Below, piece after piece: positions 26,284 through 35,038 of a stretch of 64,000 nucleotides of DNA. Within the stretch, counting starts at the first letter, position 1. The number at the start of each line of letters is the position of its first letter. The notes below the pieces were generated by a model. That model did no database searches, had not been told where the DNA came from, and saw only the letters and a program-made list of their open reading frames with translations. Source of the stretch: Flavobacteriaceae bacterium UBA3356 (GTDB lineage Bacteria; Bacteroidota; Bacteroidia; Flavobacteriales; Flavobacteriaceae); contig DEQW01000011.1 in assembly GCA_002360635.1 (NCBI GenBank), forward strand, positions 59,269 to 123,268, given 5' to 3'. The position numbers and the translations under genes are program-made.

Positions 26284-27549
26284 TTATTTTAAAACTTTCT
26301 TCAATCGTTGCACAAACGCATACACATCGCTAAAACTATTGTAAAGTGGGGCAGGGGCAATACGGATTACATCGGGTTCGCGCCAATCACTAATAACACC
26401 AGCTTCGGTTAATTTTGTATGTAAATTTTTATCGGCATTCTTTACTTGAATGGATAATTGGCAGCCACGTTCTTCCGGGTTTCTTGGGGTAATAACCGAA
26501 ATACTTTCGTTATTCATTTCGTCTAATAAAAATTCTAGAAAACCAGTTAGTTTAACCGATTTCTTCCGAAGGTTTTCAAACCCAGCTTCTTCAAAAACAT
26601 CTAACGATGCTCTAATTGCTGCCATTGATAAAATTGGTGGATTGCTTAACTGCCAGCCTTCAGCACCTGGCAAAGCATCAAAGTCCTTGCGCATATTAAA
26701 ACGGGTTTCTTTATTATGACCCCACCAACCAGCAAACCTTTTTAGGTCTTTGTTGTTGGCGTGGCGCTCGTGCACAAAACAACCGCCTAAACTTCCGGGC
26801 CCGCTATTTAAATACTTATAACTGCACCAAACGGCAAAATCGGCTCCTGTTTCATGTAAGTTCGGTTGAATGTTACCTGCTCCGTGTGCTAAGTCGAAAC
26901 CTACTTTACAATTGTATTTGTGGCCTAAGCCGGTTATTTTTTTCAAAGGATAGGATTGCCCGCTGTAATAATTGGTGCTACCAATCATTAGCAAAGCAAT
27001 TTCCTCACCTTGTTTTTCTAATATTTGCTCCAAATCTTCAAAACGGCATAATTCTTCGCCCTCTCTGGGTTTCCAAAGGATGAGTCCTTCTTTTTCATCG
27101 TGGCCGTGAAACTTTAGTTGACTTTCCATTGCATATTTATCGCTGGGAAATGCATCGGCTTCAATTACAATTTTATACTTCTTATCGGTAGGTTGATAAA
27201 ACGAAACCATCATTAAATGGAGGTTGGTGGTCAGCGTATTCATCATCACCACTTCGTTAGGTTTCGCGCCTACTATTTTAGCCATGTTTTTGGTAAGCAA
27301 TTCGTGGTATGGCAACCAAGGGTGTTCGCCTTCGGTATGACCTTCAACCCCTAGTTTTGCCCAATCTTGCAGCTCTTTTTGAATGTATTCTGAAGTAGTT
27401 TTGGGTTGTAATCCAAGACTGTTTCCGCAGAGGTAAATCAGTTCATTATTGTTTGTATCGGTAGGGATGTGGAATTTTTTTCTGAAATGAGACAAGCTGT
27501 CTTCTGCATCTAGTTGTCGTGCAAATTCCAGTGAGTTTTGGTAGTTCAT
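26284..27549 (-). CDS. kynU: Kynureninase
   Basis: PLP enzyme cleaving 3-hydroxykynurenine to 3-hydroxyanthranilate and alanine (or kynurenine to anthranilate). The protein (421 aa from this start) has the PLP Lys in CSYKYLNSGPG, preceded by GFDLAHGAGN. I use the ATG at 27547-27549 because the TATTTTTG box at 27571-27578 would place the transcript start downstream of the first ATG (27580-27582). It is the first gene of the minus-strand kynurenine cluster. Confidence 0.95.
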   Translation of the reverse strand: MNYQNSLEFARQLDAEDSLSHFRKKFHIPTDTNNNELIYLCGNSLGLQPKTTSEYIQKELQDWAKLGVEGHTEGEHPWLPYHELLTKNMAKIVGAKPNEVVMMNTLTTNLHLMMVSFYQPTDKKYKIVIEADAFPSDKYAMESQLKFHGHDEKEGLILWKPREGEELCRFEDLEQILEKQGEEIALLMIGSTNYYSGQSYPLKKITGLGHKYNCKVGFDLAHGAGNIQPNLHETGADFAVWCSYKYLNSGPGSLGGCFVHERHANNKDLKRFAGWWGHNKETRFNMRKDFDALPGAEGWQLSNPPILSMAAIRASLDVFEEAGFENLRKKSVKLTGFLEFLLDEMNNESISVITPRNPEERGCQLSIQVKNADKNLHTKLTEAGVISDWREPDVIRIAPAPLYNSFSDVYAFVQRLKKVLK

Positions 27550-27570
27550 ATTAGTAGTTTCGGCTTCTAA

Positions 27571-27578
27571 CAAAAATA
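27571..27578 (-). promoter_or_regulatory. -7 box of the kynurenine cluster
   Basis: The minus strand reads TATTTTTG, 21 bases before the chosen kynU ATG. The -33 element is not clear, which may fit regulation by an activator; no operator is recognised. Confidence 0.5.
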
Positions 27579-27657
27579 GCAATTTAATATGGTTTCCTAA
27601 TATATTGGATTAATGCTTTATGGATAAATTTTAATGAATTGATTGTGTGATGTTTCG

Positions 27658-27665
27658 TACATTTG
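27658..27665 (+). promoter_or_regulatory. -7 box of the haloperoxidase-like gene
   Basis: TACATTTG matches TAnnTTTG and lies 8 bases before the ATG at 27674. It overlaps the longer open frame that begins at 27647, so it decides the start in favour of 27674. A TTG at 27639-27641 is 16 bp upstream, which is short. Confidence 0.45.
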
Positions 27666-27673
27666 GCTTCAAT

Positions 27674-29833
27674 ATGAAGAAAGTGGTACTTCTTTTTTTA
27701 ATACTTGCTGTTTCAGCAACAGCTTTTTCACAGTCCATTGCCAGAAAATGGAATGAAGAAGTACTGCATGGCATCCGAAACGATTTTGCCCGTCCCGTGG
27801 TGCATGCGCGTAATTTATTTCATACTTCGGTAGCAATGTATGATGCTTGGGCAGTTTTTAATAATCAAGCTGCTCCGTATTTTTTAGGAAGTACTATCGA
27901 TGGATTTACATGTGAATTTGAAGGGTTTGAAACATCAGAACCTGTTTCTCAAGCACAAAAAAAATCAATTAGTTATGCGGTGTACCGATTAATAAAACAC
28001 CGTTTTCAAAACTCGCCTGGCAAAGAAGAAATTTTTGAATCAATAGACAGTTTAATGGATGAACTAGGATATGATATAAACTACACTTCTTCTAATTATA
28101 AAAACGGAAATCCGGCTGCTTTAGGAAATTACGTTGCTGAACAATTAATAGCTTTTGGACTACAAGACGGGTCTAATGAAGCCAATGATTATGAAAATAG
28201 GTTCTATGAGCCTTTAAATAAAGCGTTAAACCTTGATTTTGTAGGGAATTCAACATTAGAATACCCAAATCATTGGCAACCATTAAAAGTTGAAAATTGG
28301 GTAGACCAAAGTGGAAACACCATTCCTGGTGGGCAACCACCATTTTTAGGACCAGAATGGGGTGCTGTCGTCCCTTTTTCCTTAAATGAAAATGACTTAA
28401 AAACATATTCTACACCAGAATTTGATTATAATTGCTATTTTGACCCTGGCGACCCGTGGTATATTCAAGACTATTTAGGAATTGACGATCCATATAAATG
28501 GAGTTTTGCCATGGTTTCTGTATGGAGTTCACATTTAGACCCTACGGATAATGTAATGATTGATATTTCGCCGGCAAGTATTGGCAATTTTAATAGTGCT
28601 GATTTCCCTTCTACTTTTGAAGAGTATAAATCCTTTTATGATTATAAAAATGGAGGTGACCCAAGTAAAGGTCATAACAAAAATCCGGTTACAGGAAACC
28701 CATACCAAGAACAATTGGTGCCTCGCGGCGATTATGCTCGTGTATTAGCCGAATTTTGGGCAGATGGACCTGATAGTGAAACCCCTCCCGGACACTGGTT
28801 TACCATTTTAAATTATGTGAACGATCAGCCAGAATTAATCAAAAAATTTAAAGGTACAGGTGAGGTACTTTCAGATTTGGAATGGGACATAAAATCGTAC
28901 TTTATTTTGGGTGGGGCGATGCACGATGTAGCCATTTCAGCTTGGGGCATAAAAGGGTATTACGATTATGTGAGACCGGTGAGTGCTGTTAGGTATATGA
29001 GCGATCAAGGACAATCGAGTGATCCAAACTTACCACGTTATAACCCGCACGGTTTGCCTCTTATTGAAGACTATATCGAATTGGTTGAAGAGGGAGATCC
29101 ACTGGCAGGAGCTTTTAATGAAAATCTACATAAGATTAAATTATATGCTTGGCGTGGCCCGGGCGAGATTGCCGATCCTAATGTTGATGAAGCCGGAGTA
29201 GGTTGGATTCTGGCCGAAGAATGGTTTCCGTACCAACGTCCATCGTTTGTTACGCCACCATTTGCAGGGTATGTGTCTGGACATTCTACTTTTTCAAGAG
29301 CTGCAGCTGAAATTTTGACAACGTTAACAGGAGACCCTTATTTTCCAGGTGGAATGGGAATATTTGAAGTAAAAAAGAATGAATTTTTAGTGTTTGAACA
29401 AGGCCCGAGTATGGATATGGAATTACAATGGGCAACCTATCGGGATGCTTCAGATCAATGTAGTTTGTCTCGTATTTGGGGAGGAATACACCCACCAATT
29501 GATGATATTCCCGGACGTGAAATAGGTGAGAAACTAGGAAAACATGCTTTTGAGTTTGCTGAAACATACTTTACTAAAGGGGTAGCTGAAAAAGGCGCTG
29601 TCTATCCAAACCCAGCTTCGGATTTTGTCACAATTCTTTATGAAAGTGAAAAGACCTTACAAGTGTCTGTTTTTGATTTACAAGGCAGGCAAGTGCTTTC
29701 GCAATTATCAGATTTCAAGCAAAACAACAAGGCTTTGCTGAATGTTTCAGCATTGCAACAGGGAATGTATTTTATTACACTTCAGAATAACGTAGAGCAA
29801 AACCTATTTACAACCCGTTTATTAAGAAATTAA
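27674..29833 (+). CDS. Vanadium-haloperoxidase-like PAP2-fold protein with type IX secretion tail
   Basis: A 719-aa secreted protein: signal peptide (ending AFSQ), a helical vanadium-dependent haloperoxidase/PAP2-like domain (about 25-630) with GYVSGHSTFSRAAAE and the late SRIWGGIHPPIDD segment, and a C-terminal type IX domain opening VYPNPASDFVTILY and ending in a basic residue. The SGHS and R-G-H-P motifs match the active-site arms of the family. Halide or phosphatase activity is not decided by sequence. The next gene converges, with one base between the stops. Confidence 0.88.
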   Translation: MKKVVLLFLILAVSATAFSQSIARKWNEEVLHGIRNDFARPVVHARNLFHTSVAMYDAWAVFNNQAAPYFLGSTIDGFTCEFEGFETSEPVSQAQKKSISYAVYRLIKHRFQNSPGKEEIFESIDSLMDELGYDINYTSSNYKNGNPAALGNYVAEQLIAFGLQDGSNEANDYENRFYEPLNKALNLDFVGNSTLEYPNHWQPLKVENWVDQSGNTIPGGQPPFLGPEWGAVVPFSLNENDLKTYSTPEFDYNCYFDPGDPWYIQDYLGIDDPYKWSFAMVSVWSSHLDPTDNVMIDISPASIGNFNSADFPSTFEEYKSFYDYKNGGDPSKGHNKNPVTGNPYQEQLVPRGDYARVLAEFWADGPDSETPPGHWFTILNYVNDQPELIKKFKGTGEVLSDLEWDIKSYFILGGAMHDVAISAWGIKGYYDYVRPVSAVRYMSDQGQSSDPNLPRYNPHGLPLIEDYIELVEEGDPLAGAFNENLHKIKLYAWRGPGEIADPNVDEAGVGWILAEEWFPYQRPSFVTPPFAGYVSGHSTFSRAAAEILTTLTGDPYFPGGMGIFEVKKNEFLVFEQGPSMDMELQWATYRDASDQCSLSRIWGGIHPPIDDIPGREIGEKLGKHAFEFAETYFTKGVAEKGAVYPNPASDFVTILYESEKTLQVSVFDLQGRQVLSQLSDFKQNNKALLNVSALQQGMYFITLQNNVEQNLFTTRLLRN

Positions 29834-29834
29834 C

Positions 29835-30536
29835 TTACTTTTTAACTGAAATATCTGTAAAATACAATTTGAATCCGCCCGTGCTGTCTTTGTGCATGGT
29901 TGCAATTTCAAGTCCTTTGTAGCTTTTATAATCTTCCCAAGTGGTTGCCATCGTTGCGACAGAATCATTTCCTTTTCGGTAAACCCATTCCTTAATTTTG
30001 TGATCATTTCCAAAGAAAAAATCATACGCATCACCAGGCGTGTATCCACCTTCATTGCTATAAACAACGGTTAATTGGTTAAGCGTGTCTTTTGAAATTG
30101 GAGCAATGACATTTTTCTTTTCAGAAAACGTAGTGCCTTCATCCCACATTAAATTAAAAGGTGCTAATAGCCAGTATTTGTCGTTTATAAACCCAGCATC
30201 TGCTTTTTGTAGGGTACTGTCTATTTTTGTTCGTGTATAGTTAATGGTATCATTTGCTGACACCATTTTCACCTTATCAACCTTTGGCCACCACGTCCAA
30301 GAACGCTCAAAATGCTGGTCTCCTCGATCTACATTGAATGTGAAAGAAATTTCAGAAACATCATCCCAATTCTCAAAACCATTAGCATATGCAATAGATT
30401 CTGCTGTGGTTGGGTTTTCAGGCATTTTTTCTTCTGAAGTAGTTTCTGGTGTCATTTCAGTATGGCTTGATTTTGAATTCTCTTTACAGCTGATAATAAA
30501 TACTGAAATGAAGAGTATTGAAAATAATGTTTTCAT
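29835..30536 (-). CDS. Lipoprotein of unknown function
   Basis: A 233-aa lipoprotein (IISC lipobox, Cys17) with a Thr/Glu/Pro-rich linker and a beta-rich domain with many aromatic residues (RSWTWWPKVDKVKM, FNLMWDEG, YDFFFGNDHKIKEWVYRKG). The plan recalls LolA-like or DUF6503-like flavobacterial lipoproteins, but I cannot confirm the family. No catalytic motif is seen. It converges on the haloperoxidase-like gene. Confidence 0.8.
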   Translation of the reverse strand: MKTLFSILFISVFIISCKENSKSSHTEMTPETTSEEKMPENPTTAESIAYANGFENWDDVSEISFTFNVDRGDQHFERSWTWWPKVDKVKMVSANDTINYTRTKIDSTLQKADAGFINDKYWLLAPFNLMWDEGTTFSEKKNVIAPISKDTLNQLTVVYSNEGGYTPGDAYDFFFGNDHKIKEWVYRKGNDSVATMATTWEDYKSYKGLEIATMHKDSTGGFKLYFTDISVKK

Positions 30537-30623
30537 GATTGGTTTAATTTTATGTAAAAGTAAGCAAACTAACTGCTACCCAATAAAATCAGTATATTTA
30601 AAATAAATACAATAAAAGAAGAG

Positions 30624-30899
30624 ATGGATTTTAAAATTTTAGATAACAAAGAAGAAAAACGATTTGAGGCTCATATTGAAGGAGAAACTGCTTTTGTGGA
30701 ATATGAACGGGGCATTAATAAAATAATTATAACCCATACAGAAGTGCCTAAAGAGCTTGAAGGAAAAGGTGTCGGCTCGACTTTGGTTAAACAAGTATTG
30801 AAAAAAATTGAAGAAAAGGAATTAAAGGTAGAACCTAAATGTTCTTTTGTTGCGGGTTATATAGAGCGACATTCAGAATTTAAAAATTTGTTAGCTTAA
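30624..30899 (+). CDS. Small GNAT-like N-acetyltransferase (YjdJ type)
   Basis: A 91-aa minimal GNAT fold. The acetyl-CoA-binding turn is seen as PKELEGKGVGSTLVKQ and a C-terminal CSFVAGYIERHSEF matches the YjdJ/GCN5-related N-acetyltransferase-like family, in which a Cys next to the CoA site is conserved. The substrate is unknown. It ends at a strong inverted repeat shared with the convergent small lipoprotein gene. Confidence 0.85.
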   Translation: MDFKILDNKEEKRFEAHIEGETAFVEYERGINKIIITHTEVPKELEGKGVGSTLVKQVLKKIEEKELKVEPKCSFVAGYIERHSEFKNLLA

Positions 30900-30918
30900 T
30901 ACTGTAAATAGAAAATAT

Positions 30919-30952
30919 AAACCCCTTTTTTAACTGCTTAAAAAAGGGGTTT
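30919..30952. terminator. Bidirectional terminator between convergent genes
   Basis: AAACCCCTTTTTTAA (30919-30933) is a perfect inverted match to TTAAAAAAGGGGTTT (30938-30952) around a four-base loop, placed between a plus-strand and a minus-strand stop codon. Confidence 0.8.
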
Positions 30953-30972
30953 ACCAGTAAGAGAAGTAAAAA

Positions 30973-31104
30973 TTAATCTACTGCATCTTCTACATCGTCT
31001 GCAACATCTTCAACTTCATCTCCTACTGATTTATTTTCACGACAACTTACAAAGCCAGTGCTAAGTAGTCCTGCTACAAAGAATAATAAAAATAATTTTC
31101 TCAT
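30973..31104 (-). CDS. 43-aa acidic lipoprotein
   Basis: Read from the minus strand, ATG at 31102-31104 to TAA at 30973-30975. The peptide has a basic start (MRKLF), a hydrophobic core and a lipobox (FVSC, Cys21), followed by a short Asp/Glu/Val tail in a repeating pattern (DEVEDVADDVEDAVD). It ends at the bidirectional terminator and is probably cotranscribed with the downstream-listed membrane protein at 31143-31301, 38 bp away. Function unknown; small envelope-stress lipoproteins look like this. Confidence 0.75.
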   Translation of the reverse strand: MRKLFLLFFVAGLLSTGFVSCRENKSVGDEVEDVADDVEDAVD

Positions 31105-31142
31105 AATTACGGTTTTTAAAGGTTAGTTTTTAATTAGATTTT

Positions 31143-31301
31143 TTAAGGTCTTCTACCAGTGGCAAGTCGATATAAAATACCGATGATAGCAAGGACCAAT
31201 AGAATGTGTATTAAGCTACCAACAGCATCACCAAAACCGAAATAACCCACGAGCCATCCGATTATTAATATCACGACGATAAGCCAAATTAAATCTCTCA
31301 T
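31143..31301 (-). CDS. Lmo0937-type small membrane protein
   Basis: A 52-aa protein, ATG at 31299-31301. Two membrane helices (about 5-20 and 29-45) are separated by a GYFGFGDAVGS turn, ending in a basic tail TGRRP, the layout of the lmo0937 family often induced under stress. It is just upstream of the 43-aa lipoprotein on the same strand. Confidence 0.85.
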   Translation of the reverse strand: MRDLIWLIVVILIIGWLVGYFGFGDAVGSLIHILLVLAIIGILYRLATGRRP

Positions 31302-31445
31302 AATGGTTGTTTTTTTGTTAATGCTAGAATAAAGCTACGACAAAAAAAGGATAGATATAAGTATTTAACCTCTGTTTAACTTTGAGTGTTAATTGCTTCT
31401 AAAATGCAATTTTTTAACTTTTTAATTAAAATTATGTTGGTTTAA

Positions 31446-32996
31446 TTAATAATTAGAGGGGTTTTTGACAATATCAGCAGCTCTTTCTTTCAAGACAGAA
31501 AGTTCTTTTGCAGATTTTTTATTTAATAAACTTAGCATCATATTCATACGTTGGTTGTCTTTAAAATATTCTTTTTTATCATCTAAAAAGTTCCAATATA
31601 GACTATTGAAAGGGCAAGCATTATCTCCAGTTTTTTTTGAAACTGAATACTGACAATCTTTACAATAATTGCTCATTTTATTAATATAATTACCACTGGA
31701 TACGTAAGGCTTTGTTGCAATAATACCTCCGTCTGCAAATTGAGACATGCCACGGGTGTTTGTAATTTCTACCCATTCAATGGCATCAATATAAATACCT
31801 AGGTACCATTCATCAACTTCATTTGGGTGGCATTGTGTTAATAGCGCAAAATTACCTGTGATCATCAATCGTTGAATATGATGTGCGTAAGCCTCTTCTA
31901 AACTTTGTTTAATAGCGTGATGCAAACAGTTCATTTTTGTATTTCCCGTCCAATAAAATTCTGGTAGTTTGTTTTGGTTGTCCAGTTTGTTACTTCGGCG
32001 ATAGCTGGGCATTTCTTTCCAGTACATTCCTCTCATATATTCGCGCCAACCCAAAATTTGACGTACAAACCCTTCAATTTGAGAAACGTCTACTTCATCT
32101 TTATTTTCGCCCCAATGAGTAATAGTTTTTTCGAGTACTTCTTTAGGAGAAAGCATTTTACTGTTCATGGCGAAAGAAAGCCTTGAATGGAACAAATAAA
32201 GTTGATCTGTGTGCATTGCATCTTGGTAGTCACCAAAATGGTTTAAGAGGTTTTTACTAAAGTAATTTAAAACGTTTAAACAATCTTCCCTGCTTGTGGG
32301 CCAGTTAAAGTTGTCTTCCGAAATGGAACCAATAGTTTTTATATTTTTTTTCTCTAGTAAAGAAACAATTTCTGAAACATCTTTTCGAAATCCTTTTTCA
32401 TGAGGAATGGGTGGCGAACCTTTCCATTTTTTTCGGTTACTTTTGTCAAAGTTCCATTTTCCGCCTTCCGGGTCCTTGTCGGTAACCATTAATACATCAT
32501 GCTTTTTACGCATATGGCGGTAAAAATATTCCATGGTATACTCTTTTTTACCTTCGTAAAACTTTTCAAGTTCATCTCTTTCGGTAAAAAAGTGCTCCGT
32601 ATCATAAACTTCAGAATCTATAGAAATCGTTTTGCAGAATTTTTTTAGCTGTTCATCTAGGCGAAATTCATCAGGTAGTTGATACTCAAATTTGCCAATA
32701 TTATGTTCTTCAATTAAATAATCGAGGTTCTTTGCTAAATCTTGTTTGTTGTCGGTATCATCTAGCTTATAATAAATAACGGTATGGTTTCGTGCTGTTA
32801 ACCAATCGGCAAAATTGCGCATACTTTTAAAAAAGGCAACCACTTTTTGAATGTGGTGCACTACATAGTTTGTTTCCTGCTCCATTTCAGCAATGAAATA
32901 GATGTGGTTTTTATCCGTATTTGAAAACCAAGAGTGATGATGGTTTAATTGATCGCCCAATAGTAAGCGAAGCGTTTTTATTTCTTTTGTAGCCAT
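31446..32996 (-). CDS. Iron-sulfur (FeS-BCP/CryPro-type) cryptochrome/photolyase
   Basis: A 516-aa photolyase-related flavoprotein with a predicted 4Fe-4S cluster, the class that repairs 6-4 photoproducts. The N-terminal photolyase-related domain opens LRLLLGDQLNHHHSWF. Four Cys, 357, 445, 448 and 461, have the spacing 88-3-13 that I recall for PhrB of Agrobacterium. The gene overlaps cry-DASH by 19 bases and is the last of a four-gene operon with DUF2256 and a flavin reductase. Confidence 0.93.
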   Translation of the reverse strand: MATKEIKTLRLLLGDQLNHHHSWFSNTDKNHIYFIAEMEQETNYVVHHIQKVVAFFKSMRNFADWLTARNHTVIYYKLDDTDNKQDLAKNLDYLIEEHNIGKFEYQLPDEFRLDEQLKKFCKTISIDSEVYDTEHFFTERDELEKFYEGKKEYTMEYFYRHMRKKHDVLMVTDKDPEGGKWNFDKSNRKKWKGSPPIPHEKGFRKDVSEIVSLLEKKNIKTIGSISEDNFNWPTSREDCLNVLNYFSKNLLNHFGDYQDAMHTDQLYLFHSRLSFAMNSKMLSPKEVLEKTITHWGENKDEVDVSQIEGFVRQILGWREYMRGMYWKEMPSYRRSNKLDNQNKLPEFYWTGNTKMNCLHHAIKQSLEEAYAHHIQRLMITGNFALLTQCHPNEVDEWYLGIYIDAIEWVEITNTRGMSQFADGGIIATKPYVSSGNYINKMSNYCKDCQYSVSKKTGDNACPFNSLYWNFLDDKKEYFKDNQRMNMMLSLLNKKSAKELSVLKERAADIVKNPSNY

Positions 32997-34273
32997 AATT
33001 TTCTATAAATATTATCTGGATCGTATCTTTTGGATTGGCTTTCAATATTAAATTTTCTATCCCGAGGATCATTGCCTACACCAGAATTGTACATCCAATT
33101 GCCCCAATTGCTGTGCACATCATAGTCAATCAACATAGTTTCAAAATAGCTAGCGCCTATTCTCCAATCTTGTTGCATTTCCTTGGCAAAATAACTCGCT
33201 ACGTTCTGACGGCCCCGGTTGCTCATAAATCCTGTAACAGCAATTTCTTTCATATTGGCATTTACAAAAGCGTATTTTGTTTTTCCTTCAATCCAATCTG
33301 TGATTACTTTTTCATCATGTTTCCAGTTATACTCTTTATTTAAAATTCCGCCGAGTTTAAATATTTTGTCTCCATATTTTAAAGAAACGTATTTGAAATA
33401 ATCGCGCCAAATCAGTTCAAAAAAGAGCCAATAAGTGTCTTCGTTTTTCTCAATTTTTTCTTCATATTTTTTAATTTCAGAATAGATGCTTCTAGGTGAA
33501 ATGGATCCATTTGCCAACCAAGCTGAAAGCTTTGAGCTGTAATTCTCGCCTATTAATCCGTTTCGGGTTTGTTTATAATTTGAAAGGTTTTTAGATTCCC
33601 AAAAATAATTTTGTAAACGTTGCCAGGCTTGTGTTTCGCCACCAGAAAAAGGAAATGCAGTTCTGTCGTCAACTTCTTTTGCTTGAAGGCCCAATTGTGC
33701 GATAGTAGGGAAAACGGTGTTATGGTCAATCCAATTTTCTTTTGGTGCCTTATCTTGTTTAGGCAGTGGTGACTGAACCGTACCGTATTTCTCACATTTT
33801 TTTCTGAAAACAGTAAAAACATCTGGAATTGACTTAAAGTCCTTATACGGAATATCATCTGGATGAAATAAAAACTGATCATACACCTTATGAATTTTTA
33901 CACTATTTTCTATAGCTCTCTCGACTTTTCCTATTACTAGGGCTTCTTCATGTGTCCAATCGTCTTGAAAGTATAAATCTGTAATGTTGTATTGTTCGCA
34001 AAGAGATGGTATTTGATTTTCTGGTGTATCAAAAAAGATAAAAAGTGGAATATGCAACGCTTTTAAATTTTCTGAAAGACTTTTTACGGTTTCCACTAAA
34101 AATTGAGCCCTGAAAGCCCCAGTTTTTTTAAAACCGAAAGCAGTTGTTTCAAATTGCCTGGGATCAAAACAGTAAATTCCCAAAAGTTTATCAGATTTTA
34201 AACTGGCTTCTTGTAATACTTTATTGTCTTCGACCCTTAAGTTATTGGTAAACCATATTAAACTATGTTTCAT
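32978..34273 (-). CDS. DASH-family cryptochrome
   Basis: A 431-aa blue-light flavoprotein of the cry-DASH class, which repairs CPD lesions in single-stranded DNA and may signal. The N-terminus SLIWFTNNLRVEDN, the FAD-site region GETQAWQRLQNYFW and the C-terminal DYDVHSNWGNWMYNSGVGNDPRDRKFN (in parts) are diagnostic. I start at the ATG 34271-34273, which gives the conserved N-terminus and overlaps the DUF2256 gene by 11 bases; two upstream ATGs would add 6 or 13 residues without homology. It overlaps the FeS photolyase gene at its 3' end. Confidence 0.94.
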   Translation of the reverse strand: MKHSLIWFTNNLRVEDNKVLQEASLKSDKLLGIYCFDPRQFETTAFGFKKTGAFRAQFLVETVKSLSENLKALHIPLFIFFDTPENQIPSLCEQYNITDLYFQDDWTHEEALVIGKVERAIENSVKIHKVYDQFLFHPDDIPYKDFKSIPDVFTVFRKKCEKYGTVQSPLPKQDKAPKENWIDHNTVFPTIAQLGLQAKEVDDRTAFPFSGGETQAWQRLQNYFWESKNLSNYKQTRNGLIGENYSSKLSAWLANGSISPRSIYSEIKKYEEKIEKNEDTYWLFFELIWRDYFKYVSLKYGDKIFKLGGILNKEYNWKHDEKVITDWIEGKTKYAFVNANMKEIAVTGFMSNRGRQNVASYFAKEMQQDWRIGASYFETMLIDYDVHSNWGNWMYNSGVGNDPRDRKFNIESQSKRYDPDNIYRKLWLQKK

Positions 34274-34406
34274 TTTTTCTTTTTTTACAGCCATTGCTAC
34301 AATAAATAACATTTTCCCAATCCCGTTCCCATTTTTTTCGCCACGTAAAGGAGCGATTGCATACGGGGCAGGTTTTCTCTGGTAATTGTTGTCTTTTGTG
34401 AGGCAT
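34263..34406 (-). CDS. DUF2256 mini-protein (zinc-finger-like, cryptochrome-associated)
   Basis: A 47-aa protein found by reading the gap between flavin reductase and cry-DASH: ATG 34404-34406, stop 34263-34265. It carries CPVC (Cys13, Cys16) and CSNGC (Cys36, Cys40), likely a zinc site, around RSFTWRKKWERDWENV, the DUF2256 signature. This family is often adjacent to photolyase/cryptochrome genes, with unknown function. It begins 1 bp after the flavin reductase stop and overlaps cry-DASH by 11 bases. Confidence 0.9.
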   Translation of the reverse strand: MPHKRQQLPEKTCPVCNRSFTWRKKWERDWENVIYCSNGCKKRKNET

Positions 34407-34407
34407 T

Positions 34408-35025
34408 TTATTCTTTAGGTCTAGCATATTCAAATCGTGCCAACAAATTAGGTAAAGTATAGCCGTCCAATCCGTTTATGGCTACAGAGTGGGTTTTTTC
34501 CAATGAAATATAACCATCATCTTGTAAAGCATTTTCTTTTATATGCAAGTGCTTAATAGCGCCAACGATCAATAAACAATCATTTTCTTTTATAAAATAT
34601 TCGTTTTTAAAAGAGCATCCTATTTGAACATTTGCACCTTTTACGAATGGTGCGAAAAACTCATTTTTATATTCAGCGTTGAGGTTTGTTTTGTCAAATT
34701 CGGAAATTTCGCCATCATATTTAGCCGAAGTATGATGTGCATCCTCAATACTGTTTTTATGTATGTGATTAACTGTGAAAACTTTTGTTTTCTTGAGGTT
34801 GTCGTAAGTATTTCTAGCTACGGTGGTCGGCCTTAAAATAAAACCGAGTAGAGGCGGGTTGCTTCCCAAATGAATCACGCTGCTAAAAACAGCTACATTT
34901 TCAATCCCATCTTCCGATTTTGTAGCAAGTAGGTTAGCCGATTTATATCCCGTGCAACTATTAATTAAATTTATACGGAACAATTTTTCCAATTGTTGTA
35001 TATCATCTTCTGAAAAGTATTTCAT
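34408..35025 (-). CDS. Flavin reductase-like protein (FMN-binding split barrel)
   Basis: A 205-aa protein of the flavin reductase domain family; conserved parts are the N-terminal CTGYKSANLLATKS, SSVIHLGSNPPLLGFILRP and TVNHIHKN. The family binds FMN/FAD and uses NAD(P)H to reduce free flavin or flavoproteins. It is the first gene of the operon DUF2256-cry-DASH-FeS photolyase, so supplying reduced flavin or maintaining cofactor state is a reasonable inference. The TTTAAAGG before ATG is a weak ribosome site. Confidence 0.88.
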   Translation of the reverse strand: MKYFSEDDIQQLEKLFRINLINSCTGYKSANLLATKSEDGIENVAVFSSVIHLGSNPPLLGFILRPTTVARNTYDNLKKTKVFTVNHIHKNSIEDAHHTSAKYDGEISEFDKTNLNAEYKNEFFAPFVKGANVQIGCSFKNEYFIKENDCLLIVGAIKHLHIKENALQDDGYISLEKTHSVAINGLDGYTLPNLLARFEYARPKE

Positions 35026-35038
35026 CCTTTAAATTTAA

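Noticed and set aside
27674..29833. Simple PAP2 phosphatase
   Set aside because: The length, large helical domain and type IX tail fit the vanadium-haloperoxidase-like group better.
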